DNA from: Pseudomonadota bacterium
Lineage (GTDB): Bacteria; Desulfobacterota; Desulfobulbia; Desulfobulbales; Desulfobulbaceae
Assembly: GCA_009778235.1 (NCBI GenBank)
Contig: WRKE01000148.1
Span: 1-5,373 of the forward strand
Reading direction: 5' to 3'
DNA length: 5,373 bases
The position numbers and the translations under genes are program-made. Shown piece by piece: positions 1-5,373 of the stretch; within the stretch, counting starts at the first letter, position 1, and each line of letters starts with the position of its first letter. The notes below the pieces were generated by a model. The model ran no database searches. It was not told the DNA's origin and saw nothing but the letters and a program-made list of their open reading frames with translations.

Positions 1-318
1 GGCTGGAAATTCGGCTACGAGGGCCCGGTCGAGGAGGCCGACCTGAGCGAGGCCCCCGATGCCCTGCTGTATACCGAGGATGCCGCTGCCTTTTATCAGG
101 TTCTGCCCGCTATTCTCGAGTCGTTTTACGACCGTCCGGAGTCGTTCCTGGAGCGCGCCCTGAACAATCTCAGGCTCAACATCCCCATTTTCAACACCCA
201 CCGCATGGCTGCCGAGTATGTTGCCCAATACGGCCTGCGGCTCCCGCAGGACCAGGAGGAATCCATCGATCGCTTCCGCCGCTTGTATCTGAGTGAGGAA
301 ATCGGCTCGCACCAATAG
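1..318 (+). CDS. glgP: C-terminal fragment of an alpha-glucan phosphorylase-like protein (5' end outside window)
   Basis: The frame is open from base 1 and stops at TAG 316-318, giving the last 105 residues of a protein that begins upstream of the window. The fragment starts GWKFGYEG, then has an acidic stretch, an LYTEDAAAFYQVL segment, an FYDR motif and NTHRMAAEYV near the end. This order (GW-x-x-G, acidic linker, FYDR, then a helix ending in T/S-x-x-RM-x-x-EYV) resembles the extreme C-terminus of family 35 alpha-glucan phosphorylases of the short bacterial/archaeal type. Those enzymes use pyridoxal phosphate and release glucose 1-phosphate from glycogen or maltodextrin in the cytosol. The catalytic core and the pyridoxal lysine are not in the window, so activity cannot be judged. 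The segment between FYDR and the RM motif seems somewhat shorter than in typical members. Another GT-B glycosyltransferase with a similar tail is the main alternative. Confidence 0.62.
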   Translation, partial: GWKFGYEGPVEEADLSEAPDALLYTEDAAAFYQVLPAILESFYDRPESFLERALNNLRLNIPIFNTHRMAAEYVAQYGLRLPQDQEESIDRFRRLYLSEEIGSHQ

Positions 319-600
319 ATACTTCTGCTCACAGGCTTTTGATTGCGCGAGCTTTTTGCCGGAAGCCCGCGCAAAAAATTCGAGAGCTTTTTCCCGAACA
401 AAAGCAGTGCTTATCACGCTGAGGTGCAGTATAAAAAAACTTAACTCTTCGCCTAGCCTCGCAAGCCAGACTGAAGAGGCGGACATGAGCAAGTGCGCGC
501 CGACAAAATACCATGGGCAAATTTACGTAGCATACCCGTGCCGCCGACATCCCTTCCAGACGATTTGAATCTGTTTTTGATAGATCACCAAGGAGAACGC
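319..600. other. 282-base intergenic region with possible leader elements
   Basis: This gap between the phosphorylase-like gene and the 140-residue gene is less GC-rich than the flanking genes. No convincing rho-independent terminator is visible after the TAG at 316-318. A -10-like TATAAA lies at 430-435 but has no good -35 partner. The 9-mer GAGCTTTTT occurs twice (349-357 and 384-392). An imperfect GC-rich inverted repeat is formed by 345-352 and 365-372, but it lacks a following T-run on either strand. A 27-codon ORF (485-568) is preceded by a GAAGAGG Shine-Dalgarno-like stretch at 473-479, which could pair with CTCTTC at 445-450. No known riboswitch or RNA family was recognised. Confidence 0.5.
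590..595 (+). promoter_or_regulatory. Ribosome binding site that fixes the start of the 140-residue gene
   Basis: AAGGAG lies five bases before ATG 601. The same frame is open further upstream to an ATG at 493, but that codon lacks a comparable site and would add 36 residues of low-complexity-looking sequence. This site therefore decides in favour of ATG 601. Confidence 0.8.
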
Positions 601-1023
601 ATGGCTCGACACATCAACCCTGGCAATTCCACCAATAAAACCATTGACGCCATTGACCGGAAACGGGAGCGGGAACGCCACTTCATGCTCAAGAAGTCGC
701 GGGAAATGGCGGCCGAATTGGCGGTTTCCCTGGTGCAGCGGCTCCTGGATATGCATGTCATCGAGACGAATTCCGTTCACGCCATCCAGGAGGTCTTTGC
801 CCGGCAATTGCAACAGATCGGCGATATGGAAGAATTCGACATGCAATTCAAGATAGCTCCGATCAGAAATCTGACCCCGGACCCCAATGTTATCAGTCTC
901 TATCTGACCCAATACGTGATCGAGGATTTGATCGACCACCCCAACATTCAGGATGTTTTCGGCGACGACCTGGAAATATATCGGGCCTTGGATTCGGTCC
1001 TCTCCCGCATCCGCCCGCAATGA
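601..1023 (+). CDS. Uncharacterised 140-residue charged helical protein
   Basis: I do not recognise this family. ATG 601 is chosen because AAGGAG sits five bases upstream; the stop is TGA 1021-1023. The product is probably soluble and cytosolic: there is no signal peptide, membrane segment or cysteine. Residues about 12-50 form a highly charged, probably helical segment (a KRERER stretch, then alternating AAELAVSLVQRLL hydrophobics), which could be a short coiled coil or docking helix. The second half (about 85-140) has the pattern IRNLTPDPN, then YVIEDLIDHPN and an acidic FGDDLEIYRALDSVL segment, and looks like a small folded helical domain. No catalytic or metal-binding motif is evident. 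It is followed after only 12 bases by the radical SAM gene on the same strand, so the two are probably co-transcribed and may work together. That link is inference from spacing alone. Codon use resembles the neighbours and there is no sign of decay. Confidence 0.8.
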   Translation: MARHINPGNSTNKTIDAIDRKRERERHFMLKKSREMAAELAVSLVQRLLDMHVIETNSVHAIQEVFARQLQQIGDMEEFDMQFKIAPIRNLTPDPNVISLYLTQYVIEDLIDHPNIQDVFGDDLEIYRALDSVLSRIRPQ

Positions 1024-1035
1024 CCATGCGCCGCC

Positions 1036-2325
1036 ATGTCGGGTGCTCGTCCCACAACCACACCTGAGCTCGTTTTTGCCAACAGCGCGGGAGAAATCCT
1101 CGATTATGCCGGCTTGTCCATGGCCGGAAACGCTGCCGGACGGATCAGCCTCCCCGAGCCGGACGACCTGATCGAACTACCGCCGGGCAGCGAACTGTTC
1201 GCCTTGCCAGCCCGCCTGCCCATCGGTATTGAACCGGAAAGCGGGGAGGTGGCACTGCTTGACAGCAATCCGTATCAGCCCGGCGACCCCATTTCAGCGG
1301 TGGCAGCCTTCATGGCACCCGCCCACACCGCCATTTTTTCAGCAGCCTACCAAACCAAGGCCGATGCACAGCGCCTGCCGCTCTTTGCCTACACCGCGGT
1401 CGGCTGGGCCGACGGCAAATTCTGGGTGGCCGCCTTCCGCAGCGACAGCGATTGCCGCCAGGATGCCGATCAATTCAATCAGCGCTTGCTCAACCAGCGT
1501 ACCCGCAAGCACCTCAACCGACACAAGGACAACCGTCTGATCCAGCATCTCGGCAAGTGCTGCCTCACCTATGGCTGTCCTGCCGCCCGCAACTATTTCC
1601 TCGGGCGCTGGGAAGCGCCGCTGCCCTGCTCCCCCACCTGCAACGCCGCTTGCGCGGGCTGCATCTCCCTGCAACCTTCGGGCTGCTGTCCTTCAACCCA
1701 GGACCGCATCGTTTTTGTTCCCACCGAAAGAGAGATCGCCGAGGTGGCGGTTCCCCATCTCGAGGCAGCGCCCCGGCCGGTGGCCAGCTTCGGCCAGGGA
1801 TGCGAGGGAGAACCGCTGCTTCAGGCCAGCCTGATCGAAAAAAGCATCAAACTCATCCGTTCCCGCACCAACCGGGGCACCATCAACCTCAACACCAACG
1901 GCAGTCTGCCCGATGCGGTGGAACGACTGGCCCGCGCCGGGCTGGATTCCATCCGTATCTCCCTGAACAGCGCCCAACCCGAACAGCACCGGCTCTATTA
2001 CCGGCCCAAGGGGTTTGATCTGGCCGCTGTCTGCCAATCGATCACGGCCATGAAGCGCCATGGCCGCCATGTCTCCCTCAACTATTTCATCCTGCCCGGC
2101 TGCACCGACGATCCGACAGAATTCGCCGCCTTAACCGAACTGATCTCAGAATACCACCCTGATTTCATCCAATTACGAAACCTGAACATGGATCCTGAAT
2201 ACTACCTGCAGGTTATTGGCCATCGGGCTGATGTACCATCTTTGGGGATCAGGAATTGGGTGGGGCAGCTCAAGCAGAAATTCCCGGCACTCAACTTTGG
2301 CTACTACAACCCGCCCTTAAGGTGA
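1036..2325 (+). CDS. Radical SAM protein of unknown substrate
   Basis: This 429-residue protein carries a canonical CxxxCxxC radical SAM cluster motif, CNAACAGC (C202, C206, C209), for a [4Fe-4S] cluster that cleaves S-adenosylmethionine. Further core signals follow in order: a GEP motif in GCEGEP (residues 255-260, equivalent to the GGEP SAM-binding strand), NTNGS (286-290), DSIRISLNS (304-312) and a late RNLNMDP strand (381-387). The arrangement resembles MoaA/PqqE-like TIM-barrel enzymes. An N-terminal domain of about 170 residues precedes the barrel; it contains AVAAFMAPAHT (89-98) and AYTAVGW (118-124) segments and I cannot assign it. Cysteines cluster around the motif (C175, C176, C181, C198, C217, C218, plus C256), but there is no obvious C-terminal SPASM domain. 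ATG 1036 is the first ATG after an in-frame TGA at 1021. It has no clear Shine-Dalgarno, so translational coupling to the upstream gene is likely. The 3' end overlaps the convergent dus gene. The class is well supported; the substrate and product are unknown. Confidence 0.9.
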   Translation: MSGARPTTTPELVFANSAGEILDYAGLSMAGNAAGRISLPEPDDLIELPPGSELFALPARLPIGIEPESGEVALLDSNPYQPGDPISAVAAFMAPAHTAIFSAAYQTKADAQRLPLFAYTAVGWADGKFWVAAFRSDSDCRQDADQFNQRLLNQRTRKHLNRHKDNRLIQHLGKCCLTYGCPAARNYFLGRWEAPLPCSPTCNAACAGCISLQPSGCCPSTQDRIVFVPTEREIAEVAVPHLEAAPRPVASFGQGCEGEPLLQASLIEKSIKLIRSRTNRGTINLNTNGSLPDAVERLARAGLDSIRISLNSAQPEQHRLYYRPKGFDLAAVCQSITAMKRHGRHVSLNYFILPGCTDDPTEFAALTELISEYHPDFIQLRNLNMDPEYYLQVIGHRADVPSLGIRNWVGQLKQKFPALNFGYYNPPLR

Positions 2326-3326
2326 GGGGGAGAGGCGGGCAATCCCGCTGCGGGCGCTTCAACCTCGTCATGGTGCGTGAAAAAGGCCGCAGCGTGGTGC
2401 CAGGCCTCCTCGATGGACTCGCTCGCTTGCACTTTGGCTGCCAGGTGATGGCCAAAGAAATAGTTGGCGGCGAAATAATGGGTAAATTCCTTCAGCCGCC
2501 CCAGCCGCCGTTCGGGCTGGAACCGCTGGTTCAGCGCTTCCACAAAGCTCGCATACAGCCGGGGCAGCCGAATATCGGGTTCCGGGATATCCACCCCGTA
2601 GACCTCACGGGCAATAGTGGCGAAAATCCATGGTTTTTTTACCGCTGCCCTACCGATCATCAGGCCGTCGGCCCCTGTGGCCTGCAGGCAGGCCCGGGCA
2701 CTGTCCACCGAGTCGATGGCCCCGTTGGCAACCACCGGGATGTGCACCCACTCTTTGACTTTTGCCACCCAATCCCATCTCGGCGGGCGGGTGAACGGTT
2801 CGCCCCGCAGACGGGCGTGCACGGTCAGCATATCAATGCCTTCGTCGGCCAGCAACTGACAGCGATCCCGCAGGGCGCCCTCGTCAAGGGTCTCGCCCAG
2901 CCGGATTTTAGCTGAAAGCGGCAGTTTCGTCTGCCTGCGTGCCGCGGCGACTATCCGCTTAAGCCGGGTGGGATCGTCCATCAAACTGCTGCCGCCGCCG
3001 GCCAGGCGGACCCGGGGGGCTGGACAACCGAGGTTGAGATCAATGGCATCGGCCTGCAAGCGATGCAATGCCTCGAAGGCCCGGGGGATGATCTTGTCGT
3101 CGGCCAAGAGGAGCTGATACGACAGGGGCGACTCCTGCCTGGTCCGTACCAGATAGGGGGAAGAGTCCGGTCGTTCCGCCGGTAAGCGCCCCGCCGCCAG
3201 CATCTCCGTGCTGAGCAAACCGACCCCGCCAAACCGAAGGATGGTGGTTCGCAGGGCCGAGTGGGTCAAGCCCGCCATGGGGGCCAGCAAAAGGGGCGGC
3301 CACACCTCGAAATTTACTAAGTGCAT
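2304..3326 (-). CDS. dus: tRNA-dihydrouridine synthase (Dus family)
   Basis: This 340-residue flavoenzyme should reduce a uridine in the tRNA D-loop to dihydrouridine, using FMN and NAD(P)H. The Dus order is intact: LLLAPMAGL (12-20) at the first barrel strand, TEML (40-43), DLNLGCP with catalytic C101, K140 in the AKIRLG strand, H170 in TVHAR, the FMN-phosphate segment from NGAI (201-204) to GADGLMIGRAA (218-228), and a C-terminal helical domain with LKEFTHYF (278-285). Several positions differ from the usual consensus: TH rather than TD/TN after APMAG, HAR rather than HGR, and NGAI rather than NGDI. It is therefore a divergent member, and I do not assign DusA, B or C, though the layout is most DusB-like. 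ATG 3326 is the only ATG before the first barrel strand, but it has no Shine-Dalgarno. The last residues (PASPPHLKGGL) lie in a repeat-like overlap with the radical SAM gene and look like an acquired tail. The gene is divergent from perR. Confidence 0.9.
   Translation of the reverse strand: MHLVNFEVWPPLLLAPMAGLTHSALRTTILRFGGVGLLSTEMLAAGRLPAERPDSSPYLVRTRQESPLSYQLLLADDKIIPRAFEALHRLQADAIDLNLGCPAPRVRLAGGGSSLMDDPTRLKRIVAAARRQTKLPLSAKIRLGETLDEGALRDRCQLLADEGIDMLTVHARLRGEPFTRPPRWDWVAKVKEWVHIPVVANGAIDSVDSARACLQATGADGLMIGRAAVKKPWIFATIAREVYGVDIPEPDIRLPRLYASFVEALNQRFQPERRLGRLKEFTHYFAANYFFGHHLAAKVQASESIEEAWHHAAAFFTHHDEVEAPAAGLPASPPHLKGGL
2310..2339. repeat. GC-rich inverted repeat at the convergent gene ends
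   Basis: CCCGCC (2310-2315) and GGCGGG (2334-2339) form a six-base stem around an 18-base loop that contains the palindrome CTTAAG. The element spans the stop of the radical SAM gene (TGA 2323-2325) and the last codons of dus. It has no T-run on either side, so it is not a standard rho-independent terminator, but it might slow polymerase or protect 3' ends. The core (CCCCTCACCTTAAGGG on the minus strand) looks like the short interspersed intergenic repeats seen in many proteobacteria. Whether it is repeated in this genome cannot be told from one window. Confidence 0.4.
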
Positions 3327-3343
3327 TTATTTAAGCATATTCA

Positions 3344-3354
3344 CTTATATTATC
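3344..3354 (-). promoter_or_regulatory. Possible -10 region for dus
   Basis: Read on the minus strand, this AT-rich patch gives GATAAT followed by an overlapping TATAAG, 18 or more bases before the dus start at 3326. No good TTGACA-like -35 is found at a standard distance, so this is a weak prediction based mainly on position and AT content. Confidence 0.25.
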
Positions 3355-3388
3355 CGGCGTTTTTCACAGTCTATCACCAAGTTCTGAC

Positions 3389-3418
3389 TTGACATCCAAA
3401 CAGGAATCGTGGTATGTT
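3389..3418 (+). promoter_or_regulatory. Sigma70-type promoter of the perR-like gene
   Basis: A perfect -35 TTGACA (3389-3394) is followed after 18 bases by TATGTT (3413-3418), which matches four of six -10 positions. Transcription would begin near 3425, leaving a leader of about 45 bases before ATG 3469. The GTG at 3409 in the same frame would lie upstream of that start, which argues against the longer 150-residue reading of the regulator. Confidence 0.6.
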
Positions 3419-3438
3419 TGAGAATCATTATTTATCAA
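3418..3438 (+). promoter_or_regulatory. Fur/PerR-family operator candidate
   Basis: This 21-base AT-rich imperfect palindrome has arms TTGA (3418-3421) and TCAA (3435-3438) and a core containing GAATCATTAT. Fourteen of the 20 non-central positions are symmetric. The sequence resembles Fur-family boxes (GATAATGATAATCATTATC and PerR-box relatives). It starts at the end of the -10 and covers the predicted transcription start, so a bound repressor would block initiation. Autoregulation by the PerR-like protein encoded just downstream is the simplest reading. Confidence 0.55.
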
Positions 3439-3468
3439 CAATCCCGCCTTCCATTACCAGAGCAGAGC

Positions 3469-3861
3469 ATGAACGCGCCCGTATCGACATTCCGGCTGAC
3501 AACCCAGCGGCAGATCATCTTCGAAGAATTATCGAAAGTTAAAACTCATCCGACCGCCAGTGAACTGTACGACATGGTCCGCAAGCGACTGCCCCGCATA
3601 GGCTTGGGCACGGTCTACCGCAACCTTGAGCTGATGGCCGAACAGGGTATGATCCTCAAAATTGAGGTTGGCGGCACGCAAAAGCGCTTCGACGCCATCA
3701 CCGACAGCCATTACCACATTCGCTGTTCAGTGTGCGGCAAAGTCGATGACATCAATGTGCCGGTCATCCATGAGTTGGTTGCCCAGGCCGCCGAGTCGTC
3801 TTCCTATCTTATCCGGGGTCACCACGTGGAATTTTCTGGCGTTTGCGGCGGTTGCCAGTAA
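3469..3861 (+). CDS. perR: PerR-like Fur-family transcriptional regulator
   Basis: This 130-residue protein has the full Fur-family layout. An N-terminal winged helix (about 8-72) includes HPTASELY and the recognition-helix motif GTVYRNLELM (47-56). A C-terminal metal-binding dimerisation domain follows. The metal residues match PerR closely: H27 in HPTA, D75 in RFD, H81 and H83 in HYH, and D94 in KVDD correspond to the iron/manganese site of Bacillus PerR (H37, D85, H91, H93, D104). C86/C89 and C126/C129 form the structural zinc site. In PerR proteins, H37 and H91 are oxidised by peroxide with iron bound, releasing DNA; I infer a peroxide-sensing role here. ATG 3469 is chosen because homology begins at about residue 8 and the promoter overlaps the alternative GTG at 3409. 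The Shine-Dalgarno is weak (AGCAGAG). The gene probably represses itself and lies divergent from dus. A Fur or Zur role is less likely but not excluded. Confidence 0.85.
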   Translation: MNAPVSTFRLTTQRQIIFEELSKVKTHPTASELYDMVRKRLPRIGLGTVYRNLELMAEQGMILKIEVGGTQKRFDAITDSHYHIRCSVCGKVDDINVPVIHELVAQAAESSSYLIRGHHVEFSGVCGGCQ

Positions 3862-3908
3862 CAGCCGCGCCTGCAATAAGCCCCTGCCCAACCTCTCCTG
3901 CCAAAAAC

Positions 3909-3940
3909 AAGGGCGGCCCGCTTACGCGAGCCGCCCTTTT
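3909..3940. terminator. Bidirectional rho-independent terminator between perR and tyrS
   Basis: AAGGGCGGC (3909-3917) pairs with GCCGCCCTT (3930-3938). After one C/A mismatch, three more pairs (3919-3921 with 3926-3928) close a TTAC loop. On the + strand the stem runs into TTTTGTGTT for perR. On the - strand it runs into GTTTTTGG for tyrS, whose stop codon is about 20 bases away. Both convergent genes are probably terminated by this one hairpin. Confidence 0.88.
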
Positions 3941-3957
3941 GTGTTGCCAGAATTTTT

Positions 3958-5172
3958 TCAGGAAAAGATAACCCTACAAAACCGCCGCTTGCCGACTTTG
4001 AGCAGCACCGTCGCCTTGGTCGAGACAACCGCGTTGCTGTCTTCCACCCGTGCGCCGTCCAAGGTCACCGCATGCTGCTGGATCATCCGGCGGCCATCGG
4101 AGGTCGATTTCACCAAGCCGGCATCGAGCAGAAGTTTTGGCAGCCAAATCTCGTCTTCGGTCGGAATAATGTGTATTTCCTCGATCTCGTCAGGCAGTTC
4201 GTGGCGGGCAAAAACCTGCTCGAATGCCTGCTCGGCCTCGTCCGCGGCCGTCGGGCTGTGAAACCGGGCAACCATCTCTTTGGCCAGTTGCACCTTGACC
4301 GCCTTGGGATGTAGCTGGCCACGGTCAATTTTCTCCCGCAGGGCCGCAATTTCCGTCATTGGCAGATCGCTCAACAATTCGTAATAACGGAACATAAGCT
4401 CATCACTAATCGACATGATCTTGCCAAAGATGCTATCCGCAGGTTCGGATATGCCGATATAGTTGCCCAGCGATTTACTCATCTTGTTGACCCCGTCCAA
4501 GCCCTCCAGCAGCGGCGTGGTGAGCACCACCTGGGGTTCCTGTCCCCGGCTGCGCTGGAGATCGCGGCCCATCAACAGGTTGAACAGCTGATCAGTACCA
4601 CCCAGTTCGACATCGGCCTCCATGGCCACCGAGTCGTATCCCTGGATCAGGGGATACAAAAACTCATGGATCGAAATCGGACGATTCGACTCGAACCGCT
4701 TCTTGAAGTCATCCCGCTCAAGCATCCGGGCCACGGTCAGTTCTGAGGCCAGGCGAATCATGTCATAGGAGCTGAGCTTGCTGAGCCAGGTCGAGTTAAA
4801 GACCACCTTGGTCTTTTCCGGATCAAGGATCTTAAAAACCTGTTCCTTATAGGTCTCGGCATTGCGTTTGACATCCTCCGGGGTCAGCGGCGGCCGGGTG
4901 TCGGATTTGCCGGTGGGATCGCCGATCAGACCGGTGAAATCACCGATGAGGAAATTTACGTTGTGCCCCAGCACCTGGAAATGGCGCAGTTTCTGGATCA
5001 GCACAGTATGGCCGAGATGCAGGTCAGGGGCAGTGGGATCAAACCCGGCCTTAATGGTCAAGGGCACACCGGTCTCACGTGACCGGGTAAGTTTCCTGAG
5101 CAGATCTTCCCTGGAATGAAAATCCACTGCACCCCGTTCGATCAGGGCGATCTGTTCTTCAACCGACTTCAT
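3958..5172 (-). CDS. tyrS: Tyrosyl-tRNA synthetase, type 2
   Basis: This 404-residue class I synthetase charges tRNA-Tyr with tyrosine using ATP. The Rossmann core begins with IKAGFDPTAPDLHLGH; HLGH (52-55) is the HIGH signature. GDFTGLIGDPTGKS (77-90), GGTDQLFN (191-198) and NKMSKSLGN (229-237) follow, the last being the KMSKS loop. KMSKS, in place of the KFGKT of the E. coli enzyme, together with the length of about 400 residues, marks the type 2 (TyrZ-like) subgroup. A C-terminal S4-type RNA-binding domain covers about 345-404 (LLLDAGLVKSTSDGRRMI to KVGKRRF). The start at 5172 is supported by AGAGGAG just upstream and by its position 10 bases after the rny stop; the longer frame from 5214 would run through the rny coding end. 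It is probably expressed from a promoter upstream of rny and ends at the hairpin at 3909-3940. All catalytic motifs are intact. Confidence 0.97.
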   Translation of the reverse strand: MKSVEEQIALIERGAVDFHSREDLLRKLTRSRETGVPLTIKAGFDPTAPDLHLGHTVLIQKLRHFQVLGHNVNFLIGDFTGLIGDPTGKSDTRPPLTPEDVKRNAETYKEQVFKILDPEKTKVVFNSTWLSKLSSYDMIRLASELTVARMLERDDFKKRFESNRPISIHEFLYPLIQGYDSVAMEADVELGGTDQLFNLLMGRDLQRSRGQEPQVVLTTPLLEGLDGVNKMSKSLGNYIGISEPADSIFGKIMSISDELMFRYYELLSDLPMTEIAALREKIDRGQLHPKAVKVQLAKEMVARFHSPTAADEAEQAFEQVFARHELPDEIEEIHIIPTEDEIWLPKLLLDAGLVKSTSDGRRMIQQHAVTLDGARVEDSNAVVSTKATVLLKVGKRRFCRVIFS

Positions 5173-5177
5173 CACAT

Positions 5178-5184
5178 CTCCTCT
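5178..5184 (-). promoter_or_regulatory. tyrS ribosome binding site overlapping the rny stop
   Basis: On the minus strand AGAGGAG lies five bases before the tyrS ATG and shares bases with the rny TAG (5183-5185). A ribosome finishing rny would stop on the tyrS initiation site, which suggests translational coupling. Confidence 0.75.
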
Positions 5185-5373
5185 ACTTGGCGTATTCCAC
5201 TGCTCTGGTTTCACGGATGACCGTGACCCGGATCTGGCCCGGATAGGTCAATTGTTCCTCAATGGCCTTGGCGATGTCACGGCTGAGCAAGGTGGTCTCC
5301 TCATCCCGCACCTTCTGGCTGTCCACTATAATCCGCAGATCGCGGCCGGCCTGAATGGCATACGACTTCTCGA
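5183..5373 (-). CDS. rny: Ribonuclease Y, C-terminal fragment (5' end outside window)
   Basis: The last 62 codons plus TAG of a gene entering from the right edge are visible; the frame is open to the window end. The peptide contains KSYAIQAGRDLRIIV, then LLSRDIAKAIEEQL, and ends in TYPGQIRVTVIRETRAVEYAK. This is essentially the invariant C-terminus of RNase Y, the membrane-anchored KH/HD-domain endoribonuclease that starts mRNA turnover in many bacteria. The N-terminal membrane helix, coiled coil, KH domain and HD catalytic motif lie outside the window, so intactness of the enzyme cannot be judged. The gene is upstream of tyrS on the same strand with a 10-base gap and overlapping signals, so the two form an operon. 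Confidence 0.95.
   Translation of the reverse strand, partial: EKSYAIQAGRDLRIIVDSQKVRDEETTLLSRDIAKAIEEQLTYPGQIRVTVIRETRAVEYAK

Noticed and set aside
345..372. Imperfect GC-rich inverted repeat after the phosphorylase-like gene, considered as a terminator
   Set aside because: On the + strand the stem is followed by A residues, and on the - strand the T-run precedes the stem. One internal A/C mismatch also weakens it.
493..600. N-terminal extension of the 140-residue protein from ATG 493
   Set aside because: The AAGGAG five bases before ATG 601 is a much better start signal, and ATG 493 lacks a comparable site.
523..1020. Open frame on the - strand opposite the 140-residue gene
   Set aside because: The + strand has a strong ribosome binding site and operon context. 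The minus frame lacks a start signal and any recognisable motif.
1025..1066. 13-codon ORF between the small gene and the radical SAM gene
   Set aside because: It is very short, has no ribosome binding site and overlaps the radical SAM start in another frame; most likely chance.
2256..2915. Long open frame on the + strand opposite dus
   Set aside because: The opposite strand encodes a clear Dus protein with all key motifs, and the + frame product is low in recognisable structure. It is a shadow of GC-rich codon use.
3409..3468. N-terminal extension of the PerR-like protein from GTG 3409
   Set aside because: It would overlap the -10 element and the operator palindrome, and Fur-family homology begins only after ATG 3469.
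5173..5214. 14-residue N-terminal extension of tyrosyl-tRNA synthetase
   Set aside because: It lies within the conserved C-terminal coding end of rny in another frame, while ATG 5172 has a proper Shine-Dalgarno.

Overview
This window looks like a chromosomal stretch from a Gram-negative, probably anaerobic bacterium of the Desulfobacterota (Desulfobulbales-like). That guess rests on the mix of GC-rich genes, a PerR-type Fur regulator, an RNase Y gene next to a type 2 tyrosyl-tRNA synthetase, and a poorly characterised radical SAM protein of a style I associate with deltaproteobacteria. No search was run, so the lineage is an inference.

Layout. Bases 1-318 (+) are the 3' end of a gene that resembles the C-terminus of an alpha-glucan (glycogen/starch-type) phosphorylase. 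Bases 319-600 are a non-coding, AT-richer gap with a possible promoter and a possible 27-residue mini-ORF. A two-gene unit on the + strand follows: an unrecognised 140-residue helical protein (601-1023) and, 12 bases later, a 429-residue radical SAM protein (1036-2325). The radical SAM gene meets a tRNA-dihydrouridine synthase gene (2304-3326, -) tail to tail, and the two share 22 bases. The dus gene is divergent from a PerR-like Fur-family regulator (3469-3861, +). Their 142-base shared upstream region holds a good sigma70 promoter for the regulator and a Fur/PerR-type palindrome just behind its -10. A strong bidirectional rho-independent terminator (3909-3940) separates perR from a convergent operon on the - strand: RNase Y (rny, 5' part cut off by the window edge), then tyrS (type 2 tyrosyl-tRNA synthetase), whose Shine-Dalgarno overlaps the rny stop codon.

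How the genes fit together. The right half is mainly core RNA metabolism (tRNA modification, tRNA charging, mRNA decay) plus a peroxide/metal-responsive regulator that probably controls itself. The left half is less ordinary. The 140-residue protein and the radical SAM enzyme are probably co-transcribed and have no recognisable pathway neighbours, so their job cannot be read from context. That pair is the most likely place for undescribed biology here. No mobile element, CRISPR array, tRNA or rRNA is visible, and every complete gene appears intact.
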